Assembly: GCA_002435875.1 (NCBI GenBank)
Contig: DIVN01000126.1
Coordinates: 1 to 7,287, forward strand
Direction: 5' to 3'
DNA: 7,287 nt
Source: Anaerolineales bacterium UBA6131
Lineage (GTDB): Bacteria; Chloroflexota; Anaerolineae; UBA2200
Part shown: positions 6,327 to 7,287 of the stretch, piece by piece
Position numbering within the stretch: the stretch's first letter is position 1
Layout of the letters: every line of letters begins with the position of its first letter
Program-made: the position numbers and the translations under genes
Notes under the pieces: generated by a model
Databases searched by the model: none
What the model was told of the DNA's origin: nothing
What the model saw: the letters and a program-made list of their open reading frames with translations, nothing else

Positions 6327-6394
6327 AACCGTGGCTACACTTGGAGCAGTATCGGGTGAGATCAACTCACCTGAACCCGAAAGGAGGGGTGACT

Positions 6395-7087
6395 ATGAAG
6401 AAACACTGGAAGTTGGCGGCGGCCTTGGCCTTGGCGGTGGTCGTCGCCGCGGGGGCTCTGGGAGGAACGAGCCTTGCGCAGGAAGCCGCGGAAGAGACCG
6501 ATGGCTGGAATCTACGAGAACGACTGCACGCCGCGGTTGCCCAGGTCCTCGGCATCAGCGTAGAGCGTTACGAGTCAGCGATCGAGACTGCCGAGGACCA
6601 GGTGGTAGACCAGGGCCTGGCCGAAGGCTGGCTCAGCGACGAAGAGGCGGCGCACTTGCGAGAGCGCCTTGATGGCCAGCTGGGGGCCCGGGAAAGAGCG
6701 CGACATGGCGGAGGCTCATCGGTGGGCGGCAGCAGATACGGTGTGTCCCTAACATCCATTGCCGCTGAGAAGCTTGGCATGGAGAAGGATGAGCTCCTGA
6801 ACCTGCTCTCCCAGGGCAAGAGCATCCATGACATCGCCAAGGAAAAGGAGGTAGACCCGCAGACAATCGCAGAAGCATACCTGGAGCAACTCAAGCAGAA
6901 GCTGGCCGAAGCGGTAGCCAGTGGTGACCTAATCCAGGAGCGTGCCGACACCCTCCTGGCAGAGGCAACCACGACCGCAACTGAGCGCCTGGCTTCTGCC
7001 GGTGCAGGCCGTCCATTTGGCCCGAAGGGACACCGCCTCAAGACCACACCGGACTCCGAAGCAGTACCGGACGCACAATCCTCCTAG
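6395..7087 (+). CDS. Exported helical protein of unknown function
   Basis: A 230-aa protein with a clear signal peptide: MKKHWK, a hydrophobic core (LAAALALAVVVAAGALGG, 7-24) and an AXA-like site TSLA-Q with probable cleavage after Ala28. No lipobox Cys and no other TM segment, so the mature 202-aa protein is released or periplasm-side. It is Ala/Glu-rich and helical, with two related units: 44-96 (AVAQVLGISVERYESAIETA ... GLAEGWLSDEEAAHLRERL) and 122-205 (IAAEKLGMEKDELLNLLSQG ... AVASGDLIQERADTLLAEA). Each pairs a short 'LG-[IM]-x-x-[DE]' helix hairpin with a later 'G-W/D-L-x-x-E-x-A-x-x-L' segment. They are joined by a Gly/Ser/His linker (RHGGGSSVGGS, about 105-115). The second unit contains a DIAKEKEVDPQTIAEAYL stretch. 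Similar secreted helical proteins are common in Gram-positive-like phyla and Chloroflexota and are unnamed. No catalytic or metal site is evident. The start is fixed by AAGGAGG (6381-6387), 7 nt before the ATG. Confidence 0.88.
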   Translation: MKKHWKLAAALALAVVVAAGALGGTSLAQEAAEETDGWNLRERLHAAVAQVLGISVERYESAIETAEDQVVDQGLAEGWLSDEEAAHLRERLDGQLGARERARHGGGSSVGGSRYGVSLTSIAAEKLGMEKDELLNLLSQGKSIHDIAKEKEVDPQTIAEAYLEQLKQKLAEAVASGDLIQERADTLLAEATTTATERLASAGAGRPFGPKGHRLKTTPDSEAVPDAQSS

Positions 7088-7110
7088 CAGTTGGGCCTGG
7101 CTGACTAGAT

Positions 7111-7150
7111 GAGGGGAGCGGTCCCGCACGGGACCGCTCCCCTCTTGTTT
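7111..7150 (+). terminator. Strong intrinsic terminator of the secreted protein gene
   Basis: GAGGGGAGCGGTCCC (7111-7125) pairs perfectly with GGGACCGCTCCCCTC (7130-7144) around a GCAC loop, giving 15 consecutive pairs, followed by TTGTTTG. It lies 24 nt after the stop codon. The stem is unusually long, and the U-tract is only moderately pure. Confidence 0.92.
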
Positions 7151-7287
7151 GTCACTCCCTATCACGGTGCTGACATGAGCCATTAGCCTGGCTGCTCTGC
7201 GGACCTCGCCACCTGGTCTGAGCAGGCGATGTGCAGCCCCTGGCTGCACGGGCGTACCAAGCGCACCGCAGCTCGCCCTCGCGCATC
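7151..7287. other. Terminal stretch without recognisable gene; one hairpin
   Basis: No reading frame on either strand looks coding and no promoter stands out. The one structure is GTGCAGCC (7231-7238) with GGCTGCAC (7242-7249) around a CCT loop, eight perfect pairs with a T-G wobble possible outside. It lacks a U-tract on either side and is not part of a tRNA cloverleaf. It could belong to a regulatory site or RNA of a gene beyond the window. Confidence 0.35.

Noticed and set aside
6131..6328. 66-residue N-terminal extension of the MscS-type channel
   Set aside because: It crosses the TTGCAG-N17-TATACT promoter and the SD, and its Cys/Arg/Trp-rich sequence is not family-like.
6212..6394. 61-residue N-terminal extension of the secreted protein
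   Set aside because: It would bury the signal peptide; AAGGAGG before ATG 6395 gives a clear start.

Overview
This is a GC-rich bacterial chromosomal segment carrying six genes. Four are on the + strand in the left two thirds, one MscS-type channel is on the - strand, and one secreted protein gene is on the + strand at the right. Most genes have a near-consensus Shine-Dalgarno sequence (GGAGGTGA, GGAGGAG, GGGAGGA, AAGGAGG) and several have sigma-70-like promoters. The protein types (APC permease fused to UspA domains, DUF1232 protein, Ala/Glu-rich helical secreted protein after a GG-rich SD) would fit an environmental bacterium such as a member of the Chloroflexota. That assignment is only an impression from gene style; no taxonomic marker is present. 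No rRNA, tRNA, transposase, phage gene or CRISPR array was seen.

Layout. Positions 1-109 hold at most the last codons of an upstream gene. Next is an unrecognised 176-aa protein (196-726) that looks like two winged-helix units. It has its own extended -10 promoter and ends in a hairpin at 791-819. A short DUF1232 membrane protein follows (903-1283). A separate promoter at 1355-1382 serves a 735-aa APC-superfamily permease with two C-terminal universal-stress-protein domains (1463-3670). About 100 bases downstream is an M28-type zinc metallopeptidase (3774-4982), probably cotranscribed with the permease. Its 3' end is out of frame because of a C7 run at 4927-4933. Convergent to it, with no obvious terminator between, is a four-TM MscS-family channel on the - strand (6130-5078), with a good promoter at 6174-6202. 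Divergent from the channel is a 230-aa exported helical protein (6395-7087), closed by a 15-bp perfect terminator stem. The last ~140 bases hold no recognisable gene.

How the genes relate. The permease plus peptidase pair suggests peptide breakdown and amino-acid uptake, with UspA domains as a possible cytosolic regulatory module. The mechanosensitive channel and DUF1232 protein are membrane or envelope functions. This is a functional reading by neighbourhood, not a demonstrated pathway.

No convincing new multi-gene system (defence, phage or mobile element) is visible. The points most worth a second look are the peptidase frameshift, the degenerate nucleotide loops and unusual TM1 motif of the permease-UspA fusion, an 18-bp perfect palindrome inside the DUF1232 gene, and the two proteins of unknown function at the ends.
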